Source: Noviherbaspirillum malthae
GTDB lineage: Bacteria > Pseudomonadota > Gammaproteobacteria > Burkholderiales > Burkholderiaceae_D
NCBI RefSeq assembly: GCF_015352985.1
Contig: NZ_JACYXF010000001.1
Coordinates: 711,306 to 775,305, forward strand
Length of the DNA stretch: 64,000 bases
Reading direction: 5' to 3'
The position numbers were made by a program, and so were the translations under genes. The notes below the pieces were generated by a model. The model worked only from the letters and a program-made list of their open reading frames with translations, had not been told where the DNA came from and searched no databases. Positions within the stretch are counted from its first letter, which is position 1, and every line of letters starts with the position of its first letter. Below are positions 8,469 through 17,499 of this stretch, one piece after another.

Positions 8469-9977
8469 TCAGGCCTTGCCGTTGGCGCGGTTGATCAGGA
8501 AGGTCGTCAGCAGGGGCACCGGACGGCCGGAAGCGCCCTTGGCTGCGCCGCTCTTCCATGCGGTGCCGGCGATGTCGAGGTGCGCCCAGGTGTACTTGCG
8601 GGTGTAGCGCTCGAGGAAGCAGGCCGCCGTGATGGCGCCGCCGGGCGGGCCGCCGATGTTGGCCATGTCGGCGAAGTTGGACTTCAGCTGTTCCTGGTAG
8701 GCATCTTCGATCGGCATGCGCCAGGCCGTATCGCCGCTGGCCTTGCCGGCGCCGAGCAGTTCGTTGGCCAGGTTGTCATGCGCGTCGTCGTTGCGGGTGA
8801 ACAGGCCGGAATTGTGGTGGCCGAGGGCGGTCACGCAGGCGCCGGTCAGGGTGGCAATGTCGACCACCGCTGCCGGCTTGAAGCGTTCGACATAGGTCAG
8901 CGCGTCGCACAGGATCAGGCGGCCTTCGGCATCGGTGTTGAGGATTTCGATGGTCTGGCCGGACATCGAGGTGACGATGTCGCCCGGCTTGGAAGCACGG
9001 CCGGAAGGCATGTTTTCGCAGGCTGGGATGACGCCGATGACGTTGAGCTTCAGGTTCATCTCGCCGATGGCGCGGAAGGTACCGAGCACGGATGCTGCAC
9101 CGCACATGTCGTACTTCATCTCGTCCATGTTGGCGCCCGGCTTGAGCGAGATGCCGCCGGTGTCGAAGGTGATGCCCTTGCCGACCAGGACGACGGGCGC
9201 ATCCTTGGCCTTGCCGTTGAGATGCTTCAAGACGATGAACTTCGGCGGCTCGTCGCTGCCCTTGGTCACCGACAGGAAGCTGCCCATCTTGAGCGCTTCG
9301 AGCTGCTTGCGGTCCAGCACTTCGACGCCGAAGCCGTAGTCTTTCGCCAGTCGCTTTGCGGTGTCGGCGAGGTAGGTCGGCGTGCAGATATTGGGGGGCA
9401 GGTTGCCCAGATCCTTGGTCAGGTCTACGCCGTTGGCCAGCGCGATGCCCTGGGCGACGGCGGTCTTGACTGCGCCGTCGGCCGCGGGAGCGAGGAAGGC
9501 GATCTTCTTGACGCCGCCCTGCGGGGCTTCCTTGTTGCTCTTGGTGGTGTCGTAGCGGTAGCCGGCATCGCGGACTGCCAGCACGGCGGCACGCGCCGCC
9601 CAGGCCGCGTCGCGGTTCCCGACCAGATCCAGCGGCAGGGCGATCGCGCCGTCGGCCGAGCCGAGGGTGGCGAAGGCGCGGGCGGTCGCCTGCACTGCGG
9701 AGACGAAATTCTTGTCCGAGATTTCCTGCTCCTTGCCGAGGCCGACCAGCAGGATGCGCTCGGCTGCCACGCCGTCGAGGCCGCGCAGGAGGAGGGTGGA
9801 GCCGGCCTTGCCGGTGATGTCTCCCGACTTCAGCGCCGCGGCGATCTGGCCCTTGCGGTCCAGCGACTGCGCGGCTTGAGAGAGTTTCTTGTCTTCAAAT
9901 ACCCCTACTGCGATACAGCCGGTTTTGACCCCGGCCAGTCCGGTTTTTGCGTCGATAGGTTTTATGCTAAAGTCCAT
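8469..9977 (-). CDS. pepA: Leucyl aminopeptidase (M17), PepA
   Basis: This is a 502-residue cytosolic aminopeptidase with two catalytic metal ions; in E. coli PepA also binds DNA. The M17 signature [10 protein letters not shown] is present near residue 345, along with the metal-ligand segments [15 protein letters not shown] and [13 protein letters not shown]. The open frame reaches a GTG at 9983, but that GTG lies inside the AAGGAG ribosome-binding site. The ATG at 9977 has that site at a five-base spacing, so I choose it. The gene is divergent from lptF with only 39 bases between the two start codons. Confidence 0.94.
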   Translation of the reverse strand: MDFSIKPIDAKTGLAGVKTGCIAVGVFEDKKLSQAAQSLDRKGQIAAALKSGDITGKAGSTLLLRGLDGVAAERILLVGLGKEQEISDKNFVSAVQATARAFATLGSADGAIALPLDLVGNRDAAWAARAAVLAVRDAGYRYDTTKSNKEAPQGGVKKIAFLAPAADGAVKTAVAQGIALANGVDLTKDLGNLPPNICTPTYLADTAKRLAKDYGFGVEVLDRKQLEALKMGSFLSVTKGSDEPPKFIVLKHLNGKAKDAPVVLVGKGITFDTGGISLKPGANMDEMKYDMCGAASVLGTFRAIGEMNLKLNVIGVIPACENMPSGRASKPGDIVTSMSGQTIEILNTDAEGRLILCDALTYVERFKPAAVVDIATLTGACVTALGHHNSGLFTRNDDAHDNLANELLGAGKASGDTAWRMPIEDAYQEQLKSNFADMANIGGPPGGAITAACFLERYTRKYTWAHLDIAGTAWKSGAAKGASGRPVPLLTTFLINRANGKA

Positions 9978-9998
9978 AGTCACTCCTTTTGAGACGCA

Positions 9999-10028
9999 AT
10001 TATAGTCTTCTATTCAATGATCTTTCAG
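9999..10028 (-). promoter_or_regulatory. Candidate pepA promoter overlapping the lptF start
   Basis: On the minus strand a perfect TATAAT (10004-9999) is preceded, with an 18-base spacer, by CTGAAA (10028-10023, 4 of 6 matches to the sigma70 -35). Transcription would start near 9992, giving a leader of about 15 bases that holds the pepA ribosome-binding site. The -35 element lies inside lptF codons 3-4, so pepA and lptF transcription would interfere. Confidence 0.5.
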
Positions 10029-11165
10029 CGCGCACTTCGACGCGAACTGGTAAGTACCGCCGGCGCTGTCTTCACCACGCTGTTCACAATCACGATCACT
10101 GTGATGCTCATCAAGATCCTCGGCCAGGCTGCCGGCGGTCGTGTCGCATCGCAGGACGTCATTGCACTCATCGGTTTCGCAGCACTCAAGTATCTGTCGA
10201 TCATCCTCATCCTCACCGGTTTCATCTCGGTGCTGGTGGTCGTCACCCGAAGTTATCAGGACTCGGAAATGGTGGTCTGGTTCGCCTCCGGCCTCAGCCT
10301 GTCGAGGTGGATACGTCCCGTCATGAGCTTCGGCCTGCCGCTCGTCGTGGTGATCGGCCTGCTCAGCTTCTTCGTCACGCCCTGGGCCAACCGGCAGAGC
10401 GCGGAATTCCGCGAACGCTTCGAAAAGCGGGAAGACATTTCCCGCGTCTCGCCCGGCAAGTTCCAGGAATCGTCGTCGGCCGACCGCATCTTCTTCGTCG
10501 AAGGCATCAGCGGCGATTCGACCAAGGTGAAGAACGTCTTCGTCAACACCATCCAGAACGGCCGCACCAGCGTCGTCGTTGCCAAGGAAGGCACCGTGGC
10601 GATTGATGAGCGCGGCGACAAGTTTCTGCTGATGGACAAGGGCCGCCGCTATGACGGCGTGGCCAGCCAGGACGATTTCCGCCTGATCGAATTCGAACGC
10701 TACGGCGTGCTGGTGTCGAGGCAGTCGCAGGCGCTGGTCGGCGACATATCGGCCCGCTCGCTGCCGACGCCGATCCTGATTGCCAATCTGAACAATTTCA
10801 ACAGCGGCGAACTGCTGTGGCGGCTGTCGCTGCCGATCATGGGCTTTCTGCTGATGCTGCTGGCCATTCCGCTCGGCTTTGCCAACCCGCGCGGCGGCCG
10901 TTCGGCCAACCTCCTGATCGCGCTGCTGCTCTACATCGTCTACAGCAACATGGTGAGCGTATTCCAGGCGTCGGTGGTGCAGAAGCGCATCTCGCTGGAC
11001 ATGGCATGGTGGCCGCTGCACCTGACCGCAGCACTGCTGATCGCCTTCCTGTTCTGCTGGCGGCTGTTCGTCAATCATCCGTATCATCCGGCCACGATGT
11101 GGGGCGCGTTCAAGCGCTCCCTGCGCTCGCGCAAGGCAGGCAAGACCGGCGAGGCAAGCCAATGA
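10017..11165 (+). CDS. lptF: LPS export ABC transporter permease LptF
   Basis: The 382-residue inner-membrane protein is of the YjgP/YjgQ family. With LptG and the LptB ATPase it extracts lipopolysaccharide from the inner membrane and passes it to LptC/LptA. The family layout is visible: three hydrophobic segments in the first 130 residues, a periplasmic beta-rich domain (about 135-270), then three hydrophobic segments, including LLMLLAIPLGFANPRGGRS near 285-300. The lptG start overlaps the lptF stop by four bases (ATGA), as in most Gram-negatives. Confidence 0.93.
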   Translation: MIFQRALRRELVSTAGAVFTTLFTITITVMLIKILGQAAGGRVASQDVIALIGFAALKYLSIILILTGFISVLVVVTRSYQDSEMVVWFASGLSLSRWIRPVMSFGLPLVVVIGLLSFFVTPWANRQSAEFRERFEKREDISRVSPGKFQESSSADRIFFVEGISGDSTKVKNVFVNTIQNGRTSVVVAKEGTVAIDERGDKFLLMDKGRRYDGVASQDDFRLIEFERYGVLVSRQSQALVGDISARSLPTPILIANLNNFNSGELLWRLSLPIMGFLLMLLAIPLGFANPRGGRSANLLIALLLYIVYSNMVSVFQASVVQKRISLDMAWWPLHLTAALLIAFLFCWRLFVNHPYHPATMWGAFKRSLRSRKAGKTGEASQ

Positions 11166-12289
11166 AGGTGCTCAATCGCTACGTCGCCAGGGAGATCGCG
11201 GCCGCGGTGGTGTTCGCGCTGATCGCCTTCCTTGCCCTGTTCGCCTTCTTCGACCTGATCGGCGAACTGCCGCAAGTCGGCCGCGGCAACTACCAGCTGC
11301 AGCATGCCTTTCTTTACGTGCTGATGGGCCTGCCCGGCTATGTGTACGACCTGATGCCGATCGCGGCGCTGATCGGCACCATCTACGCGCTGGCGCAGTT
11401 CGCAGCCCGCTCCGAGTTCACCATCATGCGGGCTTCCGGCCTGTCGACCGGCATGGCCGGCTGGATGCTGGCGCGCGTCGGCATCGTCATGGTGATCCTC
11501 ACCTTCCTGTTCGGGGAATTCATCGCTCCGAAGACCAGCGAGATCGCCGAGCGCTGGAAGCTGCAGGCCCAGGGTTCGTCGATCTCGCAGGAATTCCGCA
11601 CCGGCCTCTGGACCAAGGACGTCATCCGCGAGAACGGGCTGACCGGCGAGTCCATCGGTACCCGATTCCTGAACGTGAAGGATGTCAGCCCGCAGGGCCA
11701 GCTGCGCGGCGTGAGGCTGTTCGAATTCGACCGCGAGTTCAGGATGACGTCGATGGTGACAGCCGCGCATGCCGACTACCAGGGAAACAATACCTGGCGG
11801 CTGTCGGACGTGACGGAAACCATGTTTTCGGTGAACGTGGCCGACATTTCGGCCGGCACCACGACAAAGACCGTCCCCGCGCGCGACCTGGTGTCGGAAA
11901 TCACGCCCAACATCCTGTCGGTGCTGTTCGCCGATCCCGACCGCATGTCCGCCTTCGGCCTCGCCACCTATACCCGCCACCTGGCCGAGAACAACCAGAC
12001 CACCGAGCGCTACGAGATTGCATTCTGGAAAAAGCTGATTTATCCGTTTGCGGTGCTGGTGATGATGGCGATTGCGCTGCCATTCGCCTACCTGCATTTC
12101 CGGGCCGGCGGCGTCAGCCTCAAGATTTTCATCGGCATCATGATCGGCGTGAGCTTCCAGCTGCTCAACAGCCTGTTCTCGCACATCGGCCTGCTCAATA
12201 CCTGGCCACCCCTGGCCACCGCGCTGATACCCAGCGTGATTTTCACGATGGTTGCGATTTCAGCGTTGTTGTGGGTGCAGCGGCATTAG
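11162..12289 (+). CDS. lptG: LPS export ABC transporter permease LptG
   Basis: The 375-residue partner of LptF has the same two-times-three membrane-segment layout with a central periplasmic domain. The N-terminus MKVLNRYVAREI is typical of LptG. The open frame extends far upstream through lptF, but the ATG at 11162 overlaps the lptF stop (ATGA) and gives the family length. It is translationally coupled to lptF; the sirohydrochlorin chelatase gene follows 27 bases later. Confidence 0.93.
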   Translation: MKVLNRYVAREIAAAVVFALIAFLALFAFFDLIGELPQVGRGNYQLQHAFLYVLMGLPGYVYDLMPIAALIGTIYALAQFAARSEFTIMRASGLSTGMAGWMLARVGIVMVILTFLFGEFIAPKTSEIAERWKLQAQGSSISQEFRTGLWTKDVIRENGLTGESIGTRFLNVKDVSPQGQLRGVRLFEFDREFRMTSMVTAAHADYQGNNTWRLSDVTETMFSVNVADISAGTTTKTVPARDLVSEITPNILSVLFADPDRMSAFGLATYTRHLAENNQTTERYEIAFWKKLIYPFAVLVMMAIALPFAYLHFRAGGVSLKIFIGIMIGVSFQLLNSLFSHIGLLNTWPPLATALIPSVIFTMVAISALLWVQRH

Positions 12290-12316
12290 ATATTTTCAAG
12301 CGTCGGAGACGGCATC

Positions 12317-12694
12317 ATGGCGAAACCATCCCTCATCCTGTTTGCCCACGGCGCGCGTGATCCGCGCTGGGCGGAGCCTTTCCAGCGGCTTCGGCAAATC
12401 CTTCAGGCGCAGTCGCCGGACATCGATGTGTCGCTCGCCTTTCTTGAGCTGATGTCGCCGCGCCTGCCGGAACGGGTTGCTCAGCTGGTGGCGGAAGGCT
12501 GCACCGAGGTGACGGTGGTGCCGGTGTTCTTCGGACAGGGCGGGCATGTGCTGCGCGATCTGCCGGTGATTCTCGAGCAGATCAGGAAGGATCATCCGCA
12601 GCTGGCGATCAAGGCGAGCCCGGCGGTGGGCGAGAGCGAGGAGGTGCTGAATGCGATTGCGGGGTACTGCCTGGGGCAGATGCGGGTACAGTAA
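12317..12694 (+). CDS. Short CbiX/SirB-type sirohydrochlorin chelatase
   Basis: The 125-residue protein matches the short, single-domain CbiX family, class II chelatases that insert Co2+ or Fe2+ into sirohydrochlorin. The LILFAHGARDP motif carries the N-terminal metal-binding His (residue 11), and VPVFFGQGGHVLRDLP near residue 75 carries the second. It lies immediately after lptG, and the nearby cobA makes the upstream precorrin-2. It could complete siroheme for CysI (SirB role) or load cobalt for B12; the sequence does not decide between these. A separate dehydrogenase for precorrin-2 is not seen here. Confidence 0.82.
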   Translation: MAKPSLILFAHGARDPRWAEPFQRLRQILQAQSPDIDVSLAFLELMSPRLPERVAQLVAEGCTEVTVVPVFFGQGGHVLRDLPVILEQIRKDHPQLAIKASPAVGESEEVLNAIAGYCLGQMRVQ

Positions 12695-13180
12695 ATCCTC
12701 AGGCTGACACACATCTGCGATGACGGCGTTGCTGGATTAGAGGATGTTTCTTACCCTTCAAGGCGGGGATGAAAGAGGGATGGATTTAACGGTGTTTATC
12801 TAAACCCCATCCCCACCCCAACCCTCCACCTCGCCGGCCGCCCTTGAAGGGGAGGGAGTGTAACGCAGGTGTTTGCTTGCCAAGCCAAGATGTTTGGCCG
12901 CATAAAGAATATTCCTCCCCCTTCAAGGGGGAGGTTAGGAGGGGGATGGGTTTCATCGGCGCACATTGAACCATCTTCAGCCCTGCCCGTCGACCTCGCC
13001 TCTTGCGAGCGGCTACGACTCCGCAGGCGCAACGCAGTGCGTTGCAAGACCCCCTGCTGCGTCCACCTCGCCGGCCGCCCTTGAAGCGGAGGGAGCAGAG
13101 GTTCCACGACATATGAGTTTCACCTGCGGAACCTGAGCGACCGGGAATGTCAAGGCGCGAGATAGCGCGGGCATAGTCAC
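12695..13180. repeat. Gene-free gap filled with family A repeat copies
   Basis: No credible gene is present in this gap between convergent sirB-like and cobA. It holds two family A copies: 12802-12859 (with an internal CACCTCGCCGGCCGCC insert) and 12913-12954 (inverted, CTCCCCCTTCAAGGGGGAGG). A third partial copy at 13064-13096 repeats the CACCTCGCCGGCCGCC block followed by CTTGAAG. The remaining sequence looks like decayed repeat fragments. Short open frames here are made of repeat sequence. Confidence 0.75.
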
Positions 13181-13909
13181 TCAATCACCACGCCGCGCAA
13201 ACGCCTCCCCGATCATCACCAGCACCGGACCTTCGCAATGCGGCAGTCCCTGTTCCAGTTCCGCCAGCGTCAGCCGCATTACCCGTTCATTCGGCCGGCT
13301 GCAGTTCTCCACCGCGACCACCGGCAACAAGGGCGAGCGCCCCTGTTCCAGCAGCTTGCGCGCCGTGATGACCGCTTCCTTGCCGCCCATGTACTGGATC
13401 AGCGTATCGCAGTCGGGCAGGGTGGTCTGTTCCGGATGATTCGGCGCGGTGCTGGAGGTGAAGAAGGCGACGCTGCGCGCAATGCCGCGCTTGGTCAGCG
13501 GCTGGCGGGTCGAGGCGGCCGCGGCCAGCGCGGTGGTGATGCCGGGGATGACTTCCACTTCGATGCCCTCGGCTTCCAGTGCGCGCAACTCCTCGTCGGC
13601 GCGGCCGAACATCATCGGGTCGCCGCCCTTCAGGCGTACAACCTGTTTGTATTTCTTCGCGCAGGCGACCAGCTTTTCATTGATGACGGTCTGTGCGGTC
13701 GAGCGCTGGCCCGAGCGCTTGCCGACGGAAATTTTTTCTGCCTGCGGGCACAGCGCCAGCATCTCCTCGGTGACCAGCGCATCGTAGAGCACGACATCGG
13801 CCTGGGAAAGGATGCGGGCACCGCGAACCGTGATCAGGTCGGCGGCGCCCGGACCGGCGCCGAGCAGATAGACCTTGCCGGTCGCCTGCGCGGCGGGGGA
13901 TGACTGCAT
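13181..13909 (-). CDS. cobA: Uroporphyrinogen-III C-methyltransferase (SUMT)
   Basis: The 242-residue enzyme uses two SAM molecules to convert uroporphyrinogen III to precorrin-2, the branch point to siroheme and cobalamin. Motifs are VYLLGAGPGAADLITVRG (about residues 13-30), YDALV, GKRSGQRSTAQ, RLKGGDPMMFGR near residue 95 and VIPGITTALAAAA near 120. It is a single-domain CobA, not the CysG fusion. It is the last gene of the cys operon, 12 bases after cysN, which suggests its main job is siroheme for sulfite reductase. It could also supply the B12 pathway. Confidence 0.93.
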   Translation of the reverse strand: MQSSPAAQATGKVYLLGAGPGAADLITVRGARILSQADVVLYDALVTEEMLALCPQAEKISVGKRSGQRSTAQTVINEKLVACAKKYKQVVRLKGGDPMMFGRADEELRALEAEGIEVEVIPGITTALAAAASTRQPLTKRGIARSVAFFTSSTAPNHPEQTTLPDCDTLIQYMGGKEAVITARKLLEQGRSPLLPVVAVENCSRPNERVMRLTLAELEQGLPHCEGPVLVMIGEAFARRGD

Positions 13910-13921
13910 GCGGAGTCCTGA

Positions 13922-15247
13922 TCAGGCCAGGCGGATCATGCCTGCGGCAACCGTCTGGTGCGTCACTTCATCGATCAGGATGAAGGAACCTGTGGAGCGG
14001 ATCGCTTCATAGGCATCAGCGGCCAGCGGCTGCTGCACGTTGATCGAGACCGTGGCGATGTCATTGAGCTTGAGCGCATCCGCATTGCGGCGCTCCTGCG
14101 TGTTGATGTCGAGCAGAGTGTCGATCTTCGTCACGCGCGCAGCCACCTGCTTGGTGGTGTGCTTGAGCCAGTACTTGCGGCGCATGTCGAGCGGTTCTTC
14201 CGACAGCCAGCAGACGTCGGCGGTCACGGTCTTCTGCAATGTGGCCGGCGCATCCGCGGCGGCCAGCATGTCGCCGCGCGAGATGTCCAGGTACTCTTCC
14301 AGCAGCAGCGTGACCGACTGGCCGGCCGATGCCGTCTGCAGCGAACCGTCGAGCGTGAGGATGTCCTTCACGGTCGCGGTCTGGCCGCTCGGCTGCACCA
14401 CCAGCTTGTCGCCCTTGCTGACCTTGCCCGCTTCGATGCGGCCCATGTAGCCGCGGAAATCGTTCGCCTCATGGCCGTTGTGGCGCGCCACCAGCTGCAC
14501 CGGGAAACGCAGCGGCTCGACATGGGCGTCGTCGTAGACCGACAGCGACTCCAGCAGGCTGATCAGCGTCGGACCCTGGTACCAGGGCATCTTGTCGCCG
14601 GCTTCGACGACGTTGTCGCCCGCCAGCGCCGACAGCGGAATCGGACGTACATCCTTGAGGCCGAGCTGGTCGGCGAACTGCTGGTAGGCGCCGACGATGC
14701 GGTCGTAGACGGTCTTGTCGTAATTGACGAGGTCCATCTTGTTGACCGCGACGATCACATGCTCGATGCGCAGCAGGTGGGCGATGGTCGAGTGGCGCTT
14801 GGTCTGGGTCAGCAATTCGACGCTGCCGTCGTCGCCCAGCTTCACCTTCGATACGTCGATCAGGATGATGACGGCGTCGGCGGTCGAGGCGCCGGTGACC
14901 ATGTTGCGGGTGTACTGCTCGTGACCCGGCGTGTCGGCGATGATGAACTTGCGCTTGGGCGTCGCGAAATAGCGGTAGGCGACGTCGATGGTGATGCCCT
15001 GCTCGCGCTCGGCTTCGAGGCCGTCGGTCAGCAGCGACAGGTCGACGGTGTCGCCGACGGTGCGCTTGTGCTTGGCGCGGGAAATCGCGTCGAGCTGGTC
15101 GGCGAAGATGCCCTTGCTGTCGAACAGCAGGCGGCCGATCAGCGTGCTCTTGCCGTCATCGACGGAACCCGCTGTGATGAAGCGCAGCAGGCCGCGCTCG
15201 GTGCCTGCACTGGTCGACAACACTTGATCTGCAACTACGGCGTTCAT
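13922..15247 (-). CDS. cysN: Sulfate adenylyltransferase large subunit CysN (GTPase)
   Basis: The 441-residue translation-factor-like GTPase pairs with CysD and couples GTP hydrolysis to APS synthesis from sulfate and ATP. G motifs are visible: GSVDDGKSTLIGRLLFD near residues 27-43, DTPGHEQYTRNM near 106 and NKMDLVNY near 163. It ends without a fused APS kinase domain, consistent with direct APS reduction by the CysH found here. Its ATG overlaps the cysD stop by one base (TGATG), so translation is coupled. Confidence 0.94.
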   Translation of the reverse strand: MNAVVADQVLSTSAGTERGLLRFITAGSVDDGKSTLIGRLLFDSKGIFADQLDAISRAKHKRTVGDTVDLSLLTDGLEAEREQGITIDVAYRYFATPKRKFIIADTPGHEQYTRNMVTGASTADAVIILIDVSKVKLGDDGSVELLTQTKRHSTIAHLLRIEHVIVAVNKMDLVNYDKTVYDRIVGAYQQFADQLGLKDVRPIPLSALAGDNVVEAGDKMPWYQGPTLISLLESLSVYDDAHVEPLRFPVQLVARHNGHEANDFRGYMGRIEAGKVSKGDKLVVQPSGQTATVKDILTLDGSLQTASAGQSVTLLLEEYLDISRGDMLAAADAPATLQKTVTADVCWLSEEPLDMRRKYWLKHTTKQVAARVTKIDTLLDINTQERRNADALKLNDIATVSINVQQPLAADAYEAIRSTGSFILIDEVTHQTVAAGMIRLA

Positions 15248-16182
15248 CAGAAATATCCTTCTTTCTTGCGTTTTTCCATCGAGGCTTCGGATGTCTGGTC
15301 ATCCATGCGGGTCGCGCCGCGCTCGGTAATCTGCGTCACAGCGGTTTCGGCGATGATCGCGTCCACGTCGGCCGCGTCGGAGGCCACCGGGCAGGTGCAG
15401 GAGATGTCGCCGACGGTGCGGAAGCGCACGATGCGTTTCTCGACAGCCTCGCCTTCGCGCGGCGGGGTCAGCTCGGTCAGCGGCACCAGCAGGCCGTTGC
15501 GCGGGATGACTTCACGCTCATGGGCAAAGTAGATCGGCGGCAGTTCCAGCTTTTCACGGGCGATGTACTGCCAGACATCGAGCTCGGTCCAGTTCGAGAT
15601 CGGGAACACGCGCATGTTCTCGCCTGGATGGACGCGGGTGTTATACAGGTCCCACAGCTCGGGACGCTGGGCCTTCGGATTCCACTGGCCGAATTCGTCG
15701 CGGAAGGAGAAGATGCGCTCCTTGGCGCGCGCCTTCTCTTCATCGCGGCGGGCGCCGCCGATGCAGGCGTCGAACTTGTGTTCGGCGATGGTTTCCAGCA
15801 GCGTGACGGCTTGCGCCGCGTTGCGGGAATCGGTCTGCGGATTGCGCAGGCGCACGGTGCCGCGCTTGATGGAGTCTTCCACCGAACCGACGATCAGGCG
15901 CTCGCCCAGTTCGGCCACGCGCTTGTCGCGAAACTCGATCACTTCCGGGAAGTTGTGGCCGGTGTCGATGTGCACCAGCGGGAAGGGGAACTTGCCCGGA
16001 CGGAAGGCCTTCTCGGCGATGCGCAGCAGCACGACCGAATCCTTGCCGCCGGAGAAGAGCAGGGCGGGATTGGTGCACTCGGCCGCGACCTCGCGCATGA
16101 TGTGGATCGCTTCCGATTCCAGCCAGTCCAGGTGACGGTTGCTGGCGGCGTCCAGAAAGAGTTTTTCGACTGCTGTGTTCAT
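15247..16182 (-). CDS. cysD: Sulfate adenylyltransferase small subunit CysD
   Basis: The 311-residue PP-loop protein catalyses adenylyl transfer in ATP sulfurylase. The PP-loop is LLFSGGKDSVVLLRIA near residue 39; the N-terminal HLDWLESEAIHIMREVAAE block is typical. The frame is open to 16311, but the ATG at 16182 (MNTAVEKLFLD) gives the usual CysD N-terminus. The conserved C-terminal MEKRKKEGYF is intact. It lies 79 bases after cysH and overlaps cysN. Confidence 0.94.
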   Translation of the reverse strand: MNTAVEKLFLDAASNRHLDWLESEAIHIMREVAAECTNPALLFSGGKDSVVLLRIAEKAFRPGKFPFPLVHIDTGHNFPEVIEFRDKRVAELGERLIVGSVEDSIKRGTVRLRNPQTDSRNAAQAVTLLETIAEHKFDACIGGARRDEEKARAKERIFSFRDEFGQWNPKAQRPELWDLYNTRVHPGENMRVFPISNWTELDVWQYIAREKLELPPIYFAHEREVIPRNGLLVPLTELTPPREGEAVEKRIVRFRTVGDISCTCPVASDAADVDAIIAETAVTQITERGATRMDDQTSEASMEKRKKEGYF

Positions 16183-16261
16183 AGTGTTGGTCTTGCCATC
16201 TGAGATAGGTCTGATACGTCTGTCACTTCTGATGCATCTTCTTGCTGCTGCAAAGCTGCGC

Positions 16262-16981
16262 TTAGGTCGCAGCCACCGCCTTGATGCGCACCAGCTTGCC
16301 GTCGACGACATGCAGGCCGCATTCCTTGGACTCGGGGTTCTCCCACCACCAGCGTCCGGCGCGCACGTCCTCGCCCGGCTGGATCGCGCGGGTACAGGGT
16401 TCGCAGCCGATCGACGGATAGCCCTTGTCGTGCAGCGGGTTGTAAGGCACGCTGTTGCTGCGGATGTAGTTCCAGACGTCTTCCTCCGACCAGTCGGCCA
16501 GCGGATTGAACTTAGTCATGCCGTGCGCCGGATCGTCTTCCTGCACCGCGAGTTCGGCGCGGGTGGTCGACTGCGAACGGCGCTGGCCGGTGATCCATGC
16601 CTTGTTGCCGGCGAGCGCGCGGTTGAGCGGCTCGACCTTGCGGATGCGGCAGCATTCCTTGCGCATCTCGACGCTGTCGTAGAAGGCGTTCAGGCCGTTC
16701 TGCTGCACATAGGCATCGACCGCGGCGGCTTCCGGCTTGTACAGCGCAACCTCGACACCGTAGGTTTCGCGAATGCGGTCGACCATGCCCAGGGTTTCCT
16801 TGTGCAGGCGGCCGGTTTCCAGGGTGAAGATGCCGATTGGCAGCTTCGCCTTCAGGATCAGGTCCGCCAGCACCATGTCTTCCGCCGCCAGGCTGGACGC
16901 AAACACCGCCGGCGAAAACTCGTCGGCAATACGCCTGAGCGTCGCTTGCGTGTTCTCGACCAGGGTATTCAGATCGCTCAT
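16262..16981 (-). CDS. cysH: Adenylyl-sulfate (APS) reductase, CysH family
   Basis: The 239-residue enzyme reduces activated sulfate to sulfite with thioredoxin. It contains the cluster-binding pairs ECCRIRK (near residue 121) and GCEPCTRA (near 205) plus the catalytic ECGLH near the C-terminus. The double-cysteine pairs mark the [4Fe-4S] APS-reducing type, not the cluster-free PAPS type. This agrees with the absence of a cysC kinase in the operon. Its start overlaps the stop of the DUF934 gene (ATGA). Confidence 0.93.
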   Translation of the reverse strand: MSDLNTLVENTQATLRRIADEFSPAVFASSLAAEDMVLADLILKAKLPIGIFTLETGRLHKETLGMVDRIRETYGVEVALYKPEAAAVDAYVQQNGLNAFYDSVEMRKECCRIRKVEPLNRALAGNKAWITGQRRSQSTTRAELAVQEDDPAHGMTKFNPLADWSEEDVWNYIRSNSVPYNPLHDKGYPSIGCEPCTRAIQPGEDVRAGRWWWENPESKECGLHVVDGKLVRIKAVAAT

Positions 16982-17499
16982 GCCGGCGCTCCGCTGCGCT
17001 GCACCCGGCGGAACAGCGGCGACTTCTGGTCCCAGGAATTCTGGTAGACCTCGGAAAAATCGGTCAGTCCCTTGAGCGCATCATGGATGTTCTTGTCCTC
17101 GCGCACCGCGAAGGCATCGAAGCCGACGCGCTGCATGTAGAACAGCTGGTCGCGCAGCACGTCGCCGATGGCGCGCAGTTCGCCGGTGTAGCCGAGGCGG
17201 GCGCGCAGGTTGTAGGCGGTCGAGTAGCCGCGGCCGTCTGCGAACTTCGGGAAGTCGACGGCCACCACCTTGAAGTTGCCCAGGTCGCCCTTGAGCTCTT
17301 CCGGACGCTCGCTGCTGGCGATCCAGACGCCGAGCTCGCTGCGGCCCTCCAGCGCGGCGCGCTGCGCCTGCCAGACCTTCAGCGGCACGATGACCTTGCC
17401 TTCGGGGATGGCGACGGTTTCCGGCGTGTCTTCCTCGCCGAGGCGCAGCACGTTCCAGTCATCGGAGACGACGGCCTTGTTCTTGATGATGTTACGCAT
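16978..17499 (-). CDS. DUF934 family protein of the cys operon
   Basis: The 173-residue protein matches the DUF934 family, which is repeatedly found between cysI and cysH in proteobacterial sulfate-assimilation operons. The visible family pattern is VAVDFPKFADGRGYSTAYNL near residue 75 and RAIGDVLRDQLFYMQRVGFD near 110. It has no signal peptide and no cofactor motif I can identify. Its start overlaps the end of cysI and its end overlaps cysH, so all three are coupled. A role in electron supply to or assembly of CysI is a plausible guess, because no cysJ flavoprotein is present here. Confidence 0.88.
   Translation of the reverse strand: MRNIIKNKAVVSDDWNVLRLGEEDTPETVAIPEGKVIVPLKVWQAQRAALEGRSELGVWIASSERPEELKGDLGNFKVVAVDFPKFADGRGYSTAYNLRARLGYTGELRAIGDVLRDQLFYMQRVGFDAFAVREDKNIHDALKGLTDFSEVYQNSWDQKSPLFRRVQRSGAPA

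Noticed and set aside
8391..9992. 533-residue open frame antisense to pepA
   Set aside because: pepA on the minus strand carries NTDAEGRL and metal-binding motifs. The plus-strand frame has none.
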